From contig CM063106.1 of NCBI GenBank assembly GCA_031841125.1, forward strand, positions 68,622,101 through 68,686,100: a stretch of 64,000 bases of DNA, read 5' to 3'. Source of the stretch: Acanthococcus lagerstroemiae (taxonomy: Eukaryota > Arthropoda > Insecta > Hemiptera > Eriococcidae). Positions within the stretch are counted from its first letter, which is position 1; the number at the start of each line of letters is the position of its first letter. Shown one piece after another: positions 47,091 to 57,589 of this stretch. Position numbers and translations under genes: made by a program. The notes under the pieces are model-generated. The model searched no databases and was not told the DNA's origin. It saw only the letters and a list, made by a program, of their open reading frames with translations.

Positions 47091-47732
47091 TTAAATTGAC
47101 GGGTTTTTGAATTCTGTCTACCTTGGCGGACGCCGATATTTTTCGAAATAATTATAATGGATTTGAATCAGAAAAGTGTGTGCTTTCACCTGGTAGTGAT
47201 GTTAATTCATTAGTTTAATTAGTTTATATGTCATAAATCCGTATAGTTCTGGTTTTTATCAGGTATTTAAAAATATTTTTCAATTTCAATTAAGCAGAAC
47301 TTACCCAGAAGATTCTAAATGAAACAATGGGAATCGCTAGTTGTTACATACACCAAAATATATGTGGCCATTCGATCCAAATTTGTGTGATCCAAATAAT
47401 ACCTGTACACCTACCCTTTTTCGAATAAACGGTAACTCCGCCGAAAATTTAGCAATATTTCAATTTTCATTGGATGCAAACGTCGAAAACTTGCTTCATC
47501 CTTGTGGTTCAATACTTCCATATGAGATCGTCTTGAAAAAAGTCATCCATAATTGGATTGTTGCGCCTTATACTGCCTTCTTTGTCTTCTCTTTCATTTC
47601 AGGTTTTTTCACCGATCTACTAATAAGTTTATTCTAGTTGATCGGTTATTTTTTCTCAGTTTTTCCTCTCCTATTGATAAAGTTTATTCTTCCATTCCTT
47701 CTTGTTACATAAGTGAGACGCTTTGTGAAAAG
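47091..47732. other. No recognisable gene
   Basis: The 98-codon plus ORF 47341-47637 shows no motif. No repeat boundary seen. Confidence 0.4.
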
Positions 47733-48240
47733 GTACCATATGTCGGAGAACTTGTTTTTGAGTTTTTGACTGTTGCCAGGTCTGTCTAGAAGCAGTTTTC
47801 GTTCGAATCTAAAAAAGGAAGATCGATGCGACCTATGATACCTTTTCCAAACACTTCCTGTAGATTGTAATTCGTTCGTAAATTTGAAATATCATTCCCT
47901 AGACGACTACTTCCTTCGGTACACTGTTGCCAGGTCTGTCTAGAAGCAGTTCCGTTCAAATCCAAAAAACAAAGGTCGATGTGTTTTGTGGTAGCTTTTC
48001 CAAACACCATCTATAGATCGTAATTCGTTCGTAAATTTGAAATATCATGTCATAGACGACTACTTTCTTCGGGACACTGTTGCCAGGTCTGTCTAGAAGC
48101 AGTTCTGTTCAAATCCAAAAAACGGAATGTCTGAATTGAAAACACGTTTTGTGATGTTCGGCAAAATTCACTTTTGTGACATTAGTACCTGTTCATAGAG
48201 CGTCTTACATTCTTTTAGTTTTGAAAATGAAATCTCTAAA
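47733..48240 (+). repeat. Dispersed repeat with 154-bp tandem units (copy A)
   Basis: The phrase CTGTTGCCAGGTCTGTCTAG with AAGCAGTT starts at 47770, 47924 and 48077, giving periods of 154 and 153 bp. The same family recurs at 62700-63450. It begins with TATGTCGGAGAACTTGTTTT and ends with GGCAAAATTCACTTTTG. Confidence 0.85.
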
Positions 48241-51200
48241 TCATATCTGTTTAGATTGATGTTTTCATTTGTTAAAAGTCGGTGGGATAAAAATCAAAAC
48301 TGAAATACGGACTTGCTGCGTTTGGGAAAAGCACTCCTCATTATCAGTTGCTTCAAACCGAGTACATACTTGCAACTATGTGGAATCCACATTAAATGTT
48401 TTTTCATTAGAGCTATACTGTGGCGGTTGGAGGGCCCTCAGAGTCGGTGAGTGTGGCTCTTCGGAATAATGCTGAGCAAATCTTTAATAAAAATAAAATA
48501 AAATAAAATAAAAAGATGTAAGATTTTTCCTTGTTTCTCTCTCTCTCTTTTTTTCCCCCTACCGTTTGTAGGGTATGTGCTATGTAGGGTTTTTGCTTTC
48601 TTATTCATTTATTTTCAGGACAAGAAGAAAAATAAATCTGAATACTACTGGTTTTACTTTCACCTTTCAGCTCGTGGTCGTTCAATTTCTAACCTTTGAT
48701 CCTTCACAGCCAGAATCCTGGAACTTTCGGCTTTTGCTTTCGGTTCTCGGTTTTTCTTCCCTCTCTGCTGTCTATTCCAACCTTCGGAACTAGAATTTTT
48801 AGCATTTTTACTTTCGTTGGGAAAAGTTGATGAAATTGGGCCTCTTGGATTCCAGAAAATGTGTTACCTGTGAATTCACGTCTGCCCGGAAGTACATATT
48901 ATTATTTGGACTACTTCCGCTGCGAAATAGTTTTTATCGAATTGCGACTGGGTTTCACTTTGTAAGAGTCTGATTTCAGGGCTCGATTTTCGGCTCACTC
49001 GCAGTTCTCTGAATTTCAACTGAAAACCATTCTGACGTGACCCCATGACCTAGAAAATTTGAAAATGATCCCGATTTCTTATTTTAGAGCTTCTGCCTTC
49101 CAGGTACCTTGATTTTCGAAGTGTACGAGTAGTATACATAAAATCTGAAAAGAAATTCGACGATAGTTCTGCGAATAGAAAATATATGTAAATGTCAGTT
49201 CTTCCCAAGACTTCTTAAGTATTGTCTTCGAGATTTTTTTATCCTTCATTCTATGTTTCGAATACCGGGTGTCGAAATTATGTTTGTCTGGAATGCTTTG
49301 TGATTTTTGAAAAGAACAATAAATAAGGAGCTTATAGGCATTCATCACTGATCTATACCAGAATTGAAATATCGCGAGTCTGAAGTTGATTTGACGTTAA
49401 CGCGAAAATTCCGATACCAATGGGGTAGGAATGGTTGATTGTTGAAAATCAAACGGCTCCCTTGAGTGAATGAACTACACACTCACGTTCTGTGAATCGC
49501 AGTAAGGTGGTCGGAAACGTCTGAAACCGTGAATATTACCTGAAAAATTTGAAGCTGAAGTTGGAAAAATGAAAGCATGCATCATTTTTGCACTTCAGCC
49601 GCAATGTTGCTGGAAATGTTCGCGTTTTCGAGGTATCGATTTTCCGATGTATTTCCACTCAGGCTTAACGAGAGGGGAGCAATTGGAGATCTCTGCCTCA
49701 GTCCTGGCCTCTACAAAGAAGCCCCTAAACTATTAAAAATAAGGTAAAAATATTTAGTCTTTCCGCGTACCAAAATCTAAAAAAATTTTCACTCATTTCG
49801 CTCACCCTAATGGGGACTCAATAAAGACTTGGCTCAAGCGTCCATTCAATTTCCCCTGCCGTGTTTCCACCCCCTTCTTAATCAATTTTCTGGACAGTTT
49901 ATTCGGATCAGCCTCAGTCCACAACCATTCGTAACTAGTTCTGGATTTATGAGAAATAAGCCGCACAGTGGTTCAGGACTTTCGTAACCGCGAACGTAGT
50001 CACATCGGAGAAGTCGAGAGTGAAATTTGAAAATGCTGCTGTTTTGAACTTGTGTGGTTGCACCCTCGATATCATGTTCCAATTTCCCTCTGGATTTTTC
50101 CGGTAATCTTATTTTCGGGGTCTAGAACCACAGTGCGGTGCTAGGTTTTGTTCAAATCTATCGTCACTTGGGCCGCCTGGCACATTTTTCTCTTGCTAAT
50201 CGTTTTTCTTACGCCGATGGCGTATCAAACATTAGAAATTTTGCGTGGGGTTACAATTTTTTGGTGTAATGGAACGAATAGATTTTAGAACCGCCATCAA
50301 TTTGTGTGCACGAGTATCACCTTCCTGTACATCAGACGAAAGTTACATAACGCAGCTACATTCGTTCTAATTAAAGGGTGTGCTGCAAAAAGACTGCAGC
50401 ATATCACTTTCACAAATTTCTTCAGGAACAGCAGGAACTGGTTCCAATTAGCGACGCCTTAATTGACATGTTTTTGATCGTATTTTCTGTTATAACGTCG
50501 GTTCGGATTACGCGAACTAGTGAAACCCACGAGGAGTCGAAAACGAGGGTGTGAGTGATTTGTTGTAGCTAAGTTGGAGGCAAAATGATCTCAAGTCCAA
50601 AGTTAGATCAAAGTAGGAGTATTTCGGTTTTTGTACCGAGTATTTTGGTACTCTGTGTGTGGGGTGAAGGAGATCAAATTTCCACGGTGAATGTTTCAAT
50701 GGAAATGAATTATAAACTTGTGAAAATCGAAGAAAAATCGTTGATTTGTGATTTGAGTCAGTTTTTCACCAGATCATGATTTGTGATTTCAGTCAACATT
50801 TTTGTGGTACTGCCCACTCTTACTAGCAATGCTCAGAATACGCAAACTTCACACAGTTGGTGAATGGGGTGAATGTTTAAGGAGATTGTAGGGGAGGGTG
50901 GTTACATCAGAGATGGGTGTGAAAGGCGAAGATGAATGTTGTTTTGGTGCCGAATTCCGCCAGGTATTTTGAAAATATAGATGCAATTTATTATATTTCC
51001 TTTGAAGAACCCGCAATCCAATTTGAAAGCATCTAAGTCATTGGCCTTTTCGATTACATTGGTTGTTTCATGTACTTCGGAGCATCGTTAATCGTTATGT
51101 ATTATTATAGTAATTCAGCCGAACACAGGAAAATAAATTACAGTTTTCCGGCTTTCCCCAAAACGCAATCAGTGGTAGCGTTTCTCTTCGTAGCCTTTGC

Positions 51201-51699
51201 AATAGCACGCGAGACGCCAATCTAATTAAATTGTATTTCGTTCTGTTACAGGTAAGAAAAATTTACGTGCGATCGCATTTGCAACTTCTGAAAAAGTAAT
51301 ACGGGTGAGTTTTAATACGAATATAAATATTCGCGCCTCATGAGTTCCAGTGGCATTTGCCCTGGGGTAGCTCCATGAAGACTGTTGTGGAACGTTTGGG
51401 GTGCATAATTGACAGATCCACGGCAGGGGGAGTCTGGCCTATTTAGGGTTCAAAAACCAGAAATTTTATACGTTAACCTGTCGTAAATCGTGTACGAATG
51501 GTTTTGTTCTCAATCCCTCTCCTCCTATGCTGAAATCCTGAATCTGCAATTGGAGTAGGTGGCTTATGGTATCTAGGAGACGAACAAGTACAAAAGAAAA
51601 ATAGGTAGAAGAGAAACAAACCTAGAGTGAAACTCAAGCAATTCTCATTCAATTTATTTAGCAAATTCAAACCAGCCCCCAGAAAGAAGAAAAATTCGA
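48241..51699. other. No recognisable gene; (AAAAT)n at 48485-48513
   Basis: Long stretch with only short, mutually overlapping ORFs. Moderate CpG content around 50,000-51,300 suggests host intergenic or intronic DNA. A (AAAAT)n microsatellite of about five units lies near 48,490. Confidence 0.4.
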
Positions 51700-52680
51700 A
51701 TTTGAGACCCAAATCGGAATAGTGAGAGGAGGGGGTATTGCTTTTGTTCTTGATGTCATTGTAAAGAATAGTGAGAATTTTGAGTGTTTTTTCTCCTCCG
51801 TACCTGATATGCTCGTTGCTAATTCCATCATGCCCAGCTGTCTTGTCATCCTTCAGTTTCTCAATTGCCCGTCCAATTTCACTTTCCAAGAACTAGCTCC
51901 CGTTTTCCATCCTGTAGATTTTTTAATGTGGCGACGCCTTCAACACGTTGAATATGCAATATAAAATACACCAGTGTACATTTTCGAAATTTCTCATTTT
52001 CTGGTTTGGGGGAGGGGGATGGAAGAGAGCGAATAACTTTGGACTGGAGACAGCTAGAGCGAAATGGGGGGGGGGGTTGTCTGCATAGAGTTCGGCATAG
52101 AATTCTGTAGCAACTTTGTTTATTACTCTTTGGTCGTGTATTTTCTCACCTTCGTTTAATGGATCATTCGTGTATGTTTTGCCCAAAATTCCCTCTTTTT
52201 TAAATTACTTTTGTGCTTTTTGTCGTATCCATGATTCTGAATATCAGTGAGTTATTCTTTTTGATTTGATTGTAAGCTTAAGAATTTTTTTAATCAATTT
52301 ACAGACTAGGTTGAATTCTATTTTGTTTCTTGGAAATTTTTTTTTTGTTTCTTTAGAGCTTCTCTTTCAGTTATTAGCTTTTGAATATTTGGAGGGAGAA
52401 TACGTTTGTCCTTACCTTTCCTACCGTGAGAGTATCTGGCGGATGAACTTCATCGATATTCAGCCTTTCCCTGATATTTTTCTTCCGCGTTCGAATTTCT
52501 TTGTTCAGCTTTTGTAGCGTTCGTCTCACTTTTTTCTTTTTACTTTTAATTCCCGCCAAGTTTTCATTCCAGCATTTAACTTTTCTGATTTTTCTCGTGC
52601 CTCTGGGGATTGCCGAGTTGGCCGTTGCTGTGATAATCTCTACCAACAGTTTCGCGTTTCCCTCAACCTCTATATTTTTA
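51700..52680 (-). pseudogene. Non-LTR retrotransposon fragment, linker to start of RT, dead
   Basis: On the minus strand 52646-52374 gives a basic linker (KIRKVKCWNENLAGIKSKKK). Around 52150-52090 comes RVINKVATEFYAELYAD. At 51889-51790 is EIGRAIEKLKDDKTAGHDG followed by ISNEHIRYGGEKTLKI, the conserved K-A-x-G-x-D-G-I-x-N-E entry to the RT domain (the usual K-A-P/A-G-P-D is slightly altered). A G-rich insertion of about 130 bp breaks the frame between the last two, and the RT palm is missing. The wording is RTE-like. The element at 52874 on the opposite strand is separate. Confidence 0.7.
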
Positions 52681-52873
52681 GGAGTGCTTCCGTCGAGCCT
52701 TGTGAGTTCCTATCGTCAGCAACCCGCAACCTCCTCCGCCTATATATGTATAAATGAAGATTACTTTTAGGCTCATATAAGGAGGGTCCCCAGTGACTGA
52801 AGCTTAAATTTGAAAAATCAGTGTTGATATAAGAAATGTTTCTCCCTTGCTGGAGAGCCATTTCATCCCTCCA

Positions 52874-53077
52874 AAGGAGTGCGGCAAGGATACATCCTTT
52901 CAACGTTTATGGCGAATACATCATAGAGTATGGAGAAATGGAATGGCGAAGTCAAAAGTGGAGGGAAACCTGTAACAAACCTACGTTTCGCGGATGACAC
53001 GGCACTGAGCCCTGGCTCCGAAGAAGAGATGAAGGAAATTCTGTACATAGTGAAAAAGGAAAGTGAAGCGTCCGGAC
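52874..53077 (+). pseudogene. Non-LTR reverse transcriptase palm fragment with intact FADD (5' part of a split copy)
   Basis: The plus strand reads GVRQGYILS, then after a shift VYGEYII, then GGKPVTNLRFADDTALSPGS and EEEMKEILYIVKKESEASG. The FADD box (52987-52998) is the metal-binding site of the polymerase. This wording is that of the insect non-LTR elements usually labelled endonuclease-reverse transcriptase. The frame is cut at 53077 by an insertion and continues at 54868. Confidence 0.8.
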
Positions 53078-54867
53078 CAGGGGCGGAACCAGAACTGTTT
53101 TTTGGCTGGGGGCTAGAATTTAGAAAAATCGTCTCCCTCCTTAAATTTTGATGCTCGTGCTTTGTAAACTTGTTGAATATTCTTTGTTACATATTAACTA
53201 AATATTATTGGGGGGTGAAGGGCGGGTGGAAGAAGAAAAGAAAAACTAACAAAAAATGCCACTTTAATATTCTCAGTTTCTGGAGAATGACCCACAGTCC
53301 AAAGTAAAACGAAAGTGGTTCCAAACTGAAAGACCAAGGAGAATCCCTTTACCTACCTCGTAAAAAATAGGTCTGCACCGATTTATACTATCAACCACAA
53401 ACGATATCATAAAAACCACAGAAGGCTGAGGAAGGAGGGAGGAAGGAGGACGAAAAATCAATCTAGGTACCTACTCCTTTTCAAAATCTGGAAGGAAAAT
53501 TATTTTTAGGCCCCATTATATTAATCCAAAAGCAAAGCAACAAGCTGGAGGTACTCCAAAGAAACATAATAAGAAGAATAATGGGAGTGAGGAGAATGGA
53601 AAAAATAAGAAATGAGGAAATAATGGCGAAAGCAAGAGTAGAGGAAATTATAACGACCATAAGGAAAATGAAAATCAACTTTGCGGGCACCTGATGGGAT
53701 TGGATCAAAACAGATGGGCAAAAATAGCCACAGAATGGGTACCATATGGGAACAAGAGAAAAGGGGGACGACCGGGAATAAGATGGAGAGACGAAATAGA
53801 ACAAAAACTGGGGGTACTTTGGACGAGAACAGCAACGAACAGAACAGTATAGAAAAGGGTCGGAGAGGCCTTTGCCCAGGGAAGAGCGTCCGGTAAACGG
53901 TATTAGCATTAGTATTAGAATTAGTGTGATGTTAAATACTTGTATGTCATTAAAAGGAAACTACAGGCTGTTATTATTATTATTATTATTACTATATTAG
54001 GAAAAATTACGATACTGGGCTAGAAGAGTTATAAAAACTTCCTCAAGTTTTCATTTTTGATGTACGTAAATTATTTTAAAAAACAGTCTCCGTGAGTCGA
54101 ATATTTTGAACTTTGTTATCCTCTTAAAAGAACAGGATTCTGCGCACGTAACAAAACATAAAAATCTGAACTTTCAAAATTAAATAAAACCTACGGTAGG
54201 GTCCTTTGGGAGGAGAATGAAAACGGAAGGAAACTACTCGCATCTACACTTCATCGATAATAGAAATTGTTGAAATAATTTTGAAGTATTTCGAAATCGA
54301 ATCCGTATACAGGGACCTGATCAAATGAGAGCGACAACCACCCATAACCATATACTTTGGCAGGGGAGGGGGGAGCACTGAAATAATATAAAGAAAAATT
54401 GGAAGGAAATTGACTAAAAATAATAGAAAACAACTAGAATCTTACGTAAAGAAAAACTGTCTATGTCTGCCCAAAATTGACCAAAATGACCGAAAACCAC
54501 TAAGTCGAACCAAAAGTAATCAAAATCACTAGCACCTTGAAAACATGTCGCAGACGGATCTGCAACCACGGGAGACCATTTTCATGTCTCGATTTTAATA
54601 TCGACAACCACTGAACTGAATTGTCACCATGAAGAGTCTTTATTTCGATTCTCGTCTCAGAAGTAACGCTAAAAAAATAACACTTTTTTCGTTTATGTGC
54701 CAAGGCTCTCGATCAGCCGTTTTTTTTTCTTTGTGATGCTCCAAAGTAACACTGCACGCTACTCCAAGTAATGCTCAAAAAGTAACGTTTTAGCTTATTG
54801 CTTTTACTGCTGGGTATACTTGAGCGAAAACCGTAATGAAAAACTGTTCTCCTTGGTTGCGCGTTTG
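53078..54867. mobile_element. hAT-like insertion, about 1.79 kb, splitting the RT; carries another LINE tail
   Basis: GTCCGGAC (53070-53077) and GTCTGGAC (54868-54875) form an 8-bp duplication with one mismatch. The left end CAGGGGCGGAACCAG resembles common hAT ends; the inverse of the right end, CAAACGCGCAACCA, matches it at about 10 of 14 positions, so the ends are decayed. With the insert excluded, the RT frame runs straight on, which fixes the borders. A separate non-LTR 3' end lies inside (53513-53993). Confidence 0.6.
53513..53993 (+). pseudogene. 3' end of a non-LTR retrotransposon with (ATT)n tail
   Basis: The plus strand encodes LEVLQRNIIRRIMGVRRM, then KINFAGHLMGLDQNRWAK, then KRKGGRPGIRWRDEIEQKLG. 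The F-A-G-H and G-R-P-x-x-R-W-x-D blocks are the familiar C-terminal signature of several non-LTR clades. A stop follows, then about 90 bp and a (TTA)n tract at 53971-53990, the simple-repeat tail of such elements. It is 5'-truncated. The coding frame is open over about 110 codons, so this copy is fairly young. Confidence 0.8.
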
Positions 54868-54907
54868 GTCTGGACTGAAATTAAGTATCGATAAAACAAA
54901 GGTGTGG

Positions 54908-55015
54908 CAAGTCTCATTTAGGGTACTCCACTGATGATGGCATAACAGCCGAAAGCGCTCTGGAATACAGAAGAAGGAAAAGTGAATTGGCACACCCTAC
55001 AAAAGGAACAAAAGG
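54908..55015 (+). mobile_element. 108-bp Penelope-type insert carrying a hammerhead motif, 10-bp duplication
   Basis: AAAGGTGTGG at 54898-54907 is repeated at 55016-55025. The insert is too short to code. Its centre carries a hammerhead ribozyme motif, which is known from the terminal repeats of Penelope-like retroelements; that is the reason for the assignment. The insert lies exactly inside the K-T-K-V segment of the host RT. Confidence 0.65.
54923..54968 (+). ncRNA. Small hammerhead ribozyme (type I, minimal stem III)
   Basis: The parts are in the right order. Stem I 5' strand is GTACTCCA (54923-54930). The core box CTGATGA is at 54931-54937. Stem II is TGGC-ATAACA-GCC (54938-54950), with GGC pairing GCC. 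The core box GAAA is at 54951-54954, followed by GCGC and TC (54955-54960). Stem I 3' strand is TGGAATAC (54961-54968), pairing with the 5' strand at 7 of 8 positions. Cleavage would fall after the C at 54960. Stem III is almost absent (GCGC only), as in the small hammerhead variants described in Penelope-like elements that act as dimers. All invariant core bases I can check are present. Confidence 0.75.
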
Positions 55016-55700
55016 AAAGGTGTGGTTGTCGACCGAACTGGATCGCTCCCACCATCTACCGCACTCCAAAAGTTTGAGAAAGTTGACAGTTTTGTGTACC
55101 TGGGTTCGGTAGTAGAGAAGAGTGGAGGCTCTTCACTGGAAGCCAGAAGAAGAATTCTTCCTGCAAAGGAAGCTCTCAATAAGATGGCCACCATTGGAAG
55201 GACTGAGCTATTACAAGGACAAAAATGAGACTCCCCCGGGTACTCCTATTCCCGGTGTTTTTGTATGGCGTGGAAACCTGGACTATCAAAGCAGATGACA
55301 GAAAGAGAATTGATGCCTTCGAAATGTAGGCCTATAGAAGAATGCTCCTGGTTGCATGGATGGAAGAAAGAATAAATTTCTCGATACTCGACGAACTTCA
55401 TGTGGGAGGAGACTGTCCACCATCTGTTACCAATGTATACTTCAGTTCTTCGGCCACATAATACGCAGATCGGGCGAAACCCTGGAAAAGCTGATAGTAC
55501 AGGGAAAAGTGGAAGGTCGGCGCCCGCGTGAAAGATCACCGACGAGATGGCTTGATCAGATCGAAGAAGCAGAGGGAGCGCCACTAACCTCGCGGATAAG
55601 GAACGCAGACGATCGGGATCGCTGGAGAGATATGATAAATGCCACGTGATGGATGGATCACCAGCTCTCAGCCATGAAAGGTGATGACTGGAGGGGTAAA

Positions 55701-57589
55701 CTTCTTCCGATTTTGCTATAACTTTGCAGTTTTCCCCCCACATTTAGGACCGATCTAGGGGGTGGTTCATTAGAAATACAAAAGTCGCAAATAAGAATCA
55801 GCGTGGCGAGCACGAACCGTTTTTGAATTTCGAAAAATTTGCGAAATCTGACCATCCTGTTGTACGGTACAGTGGAGCCGGCTTCTCGAGTTCTCGACAT
55901 CTCGACGGTTCTCGTCGCGAGTACCGGCAATCGAATGCCGCAAATTGCGTCAACTTTCGATCCCATTTACACTATTTTCGCGTTCAAAGCCTTCCGGTAC
56001 ATTTTCTCTAACAGCTCGAAAAATTGCTTTTTCAATTACACGCGCCATTAATTACCGTATACATAAACTCGAGCGAAAAAAAAAAAGAACAAAAAAGAAA
56101 GAGAAAACGTTCGCAGTTTGTTCGGCGTTTATATATACGCCTCGTCGCCGTCTCCGTCTCGAAGAAAAACCGAAAAGGTGAACACCCTCTTCAGCAACTA
56201 GGTCATTATGAAATATTTCCTCTTCTTCCACTTTTCCAGTCTAACCTAAAGTAATGCGCGTAGTTCGTTCACATCGACTTACCTATCTTGGCAATTTTTT
56301 TTTCTCTCTGTCTCTGTCTCTCTTCCTTTTCGTGTCGCTACTCGATAAATTCCGCGTTTTATATTATTTTTCCAATTAATCGAAATTGCGATTCCCGGAA
56401 TGACATTAGTGTGTGTCCCACCCGGGGTAATGCGTTATTTAAAATCGCTACACTGCTCGTTTCGTTCTGCAGACTTATCAATTAAATATGTTGGCTCATT
56501 ACCCGAGTTTTATTATTTTATGTTGCAGCCTTTTTTCCTTCTGTTCTCTCTCTGTTTTGCCGTCTGTATGTGTGTGCTCGTGTATTCGGCGATGAAGTTC
56601 GTTATTTTATAATTCTGTTGACCTTGTACAGTCCCCCGGGGCTGCTCAACTTCGTGGTGGCATTCTGCATGAATGATACAGCACGCAGCAGACACCACAC
56701 AGTTCAGGACGTGATGCCAAATGCAGCTTGCTGCTACTATTCTTCGTTTGATAAACGTGCTCTCTCGCTCTCCTGATCTTTCTTTTTTGGGCAAACGAAG
56801 TGTAGTCTGTCGTGATCTCCGGACCATCTGACCCGGCAGTCCCGCAGGGGAGGCCGGTCGAACGGGGTACAACGGTACACGGCGGAGTGACCGGAACGCG
56901 GCGCAATTTCTGGTCTCATCGCGGAGCGACATAGCTTAGCGGGGGTTGCGGCGTAGAGAGTTTCAAAGGTACGAATTATGCAGATTTAGGATGATTCAAA
57001 TTTAATATTTTATACACCTTGATGGCTAACGCGCACTACTTTGAAAAGTAAAACGGAACTGAATGGGGTTTGTACAGCGGCACGAAATTACCGAAATATA
57101 TATGGGTTCAAGTTTGCGAAACAGCACTGCCGGGCCTCCGCGACGAGAGGCGACGAACCGAGATGCGGTCACGCGGTACAGCCGAACTCAATGGCCCTAC
57201 TGACTTATGCTGGCTTGCTAGCTATAGGGCCAGGGTTAGCAGGAGCTCGCTTGCGACTGGTACTTGGTCCAGTATGCAAACAAGCTTTAGACTACTTGTC
57301 TACGTTCACAACCAGTTGGCAATCGGGTTAATATGTGAACTTTAAGAAGCAAGTAAGCAGGAGTTAGAGGATAGAAAGGAGGTTAGGTCTAGGGTGAGCG
57401 GAGTTCGCTTGCAACCAGGCGGCAACCGACCCCGGTACGCAGTCGAGATCGTAGGCTACTTGTCTAGGTTTACAACCAGTAGGCAACCAGTCTGGTACGT
57501 AAACTTGAAAAGCAAGTAGGCAAGAAGGAGCAGTAGATGTAGGCTTAAAGTTAAGTAGAAGGATTAGCCTAGCCGTAGGATAAACTTGT
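55701..57589. other. Probably host single-copy sequence, CpG-rich; two ~165-bp related units at 57235-57530
   Basis: 55750-57000 is CpG-rich with overlapping ORFs on both strands and no coherent protein. From 57235 a segment (GAGCTCGCTTGCGAC ... CTACTTGTCTACGTTCACAA) recurs from about 57400 (GAGTTCGCTTGCAAC ... CTACTTGTCTAGGTTTACAA), then fades. Confidence 0.4.

Larger units (their letters stand above)
54868..55700 (+). pseudogene. Non-LTR reverse transcriptase, 3' part of the split copy
   Basis: The frame interrupted at 53077 resumes with GLKLSIDKTKVW. After a second insertion (54908-55015) and a one-base frame loss it gives LQKFEKVDSFVYLGSVVE (about 55066-55119). Near 55240-55320 there is PVFLYGVETWTIKADDR, and then LQFFGHIIRRSGETLEKL (about 55440-55493) and RWLDQIEEA. 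These are the thumb, connection and C-terminal segments that normally follow FADD in this family. Stops at several places show it is dead. Order, spacing and strand all agree with 52874-53077 being the same original element. Confidence 0.8.
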
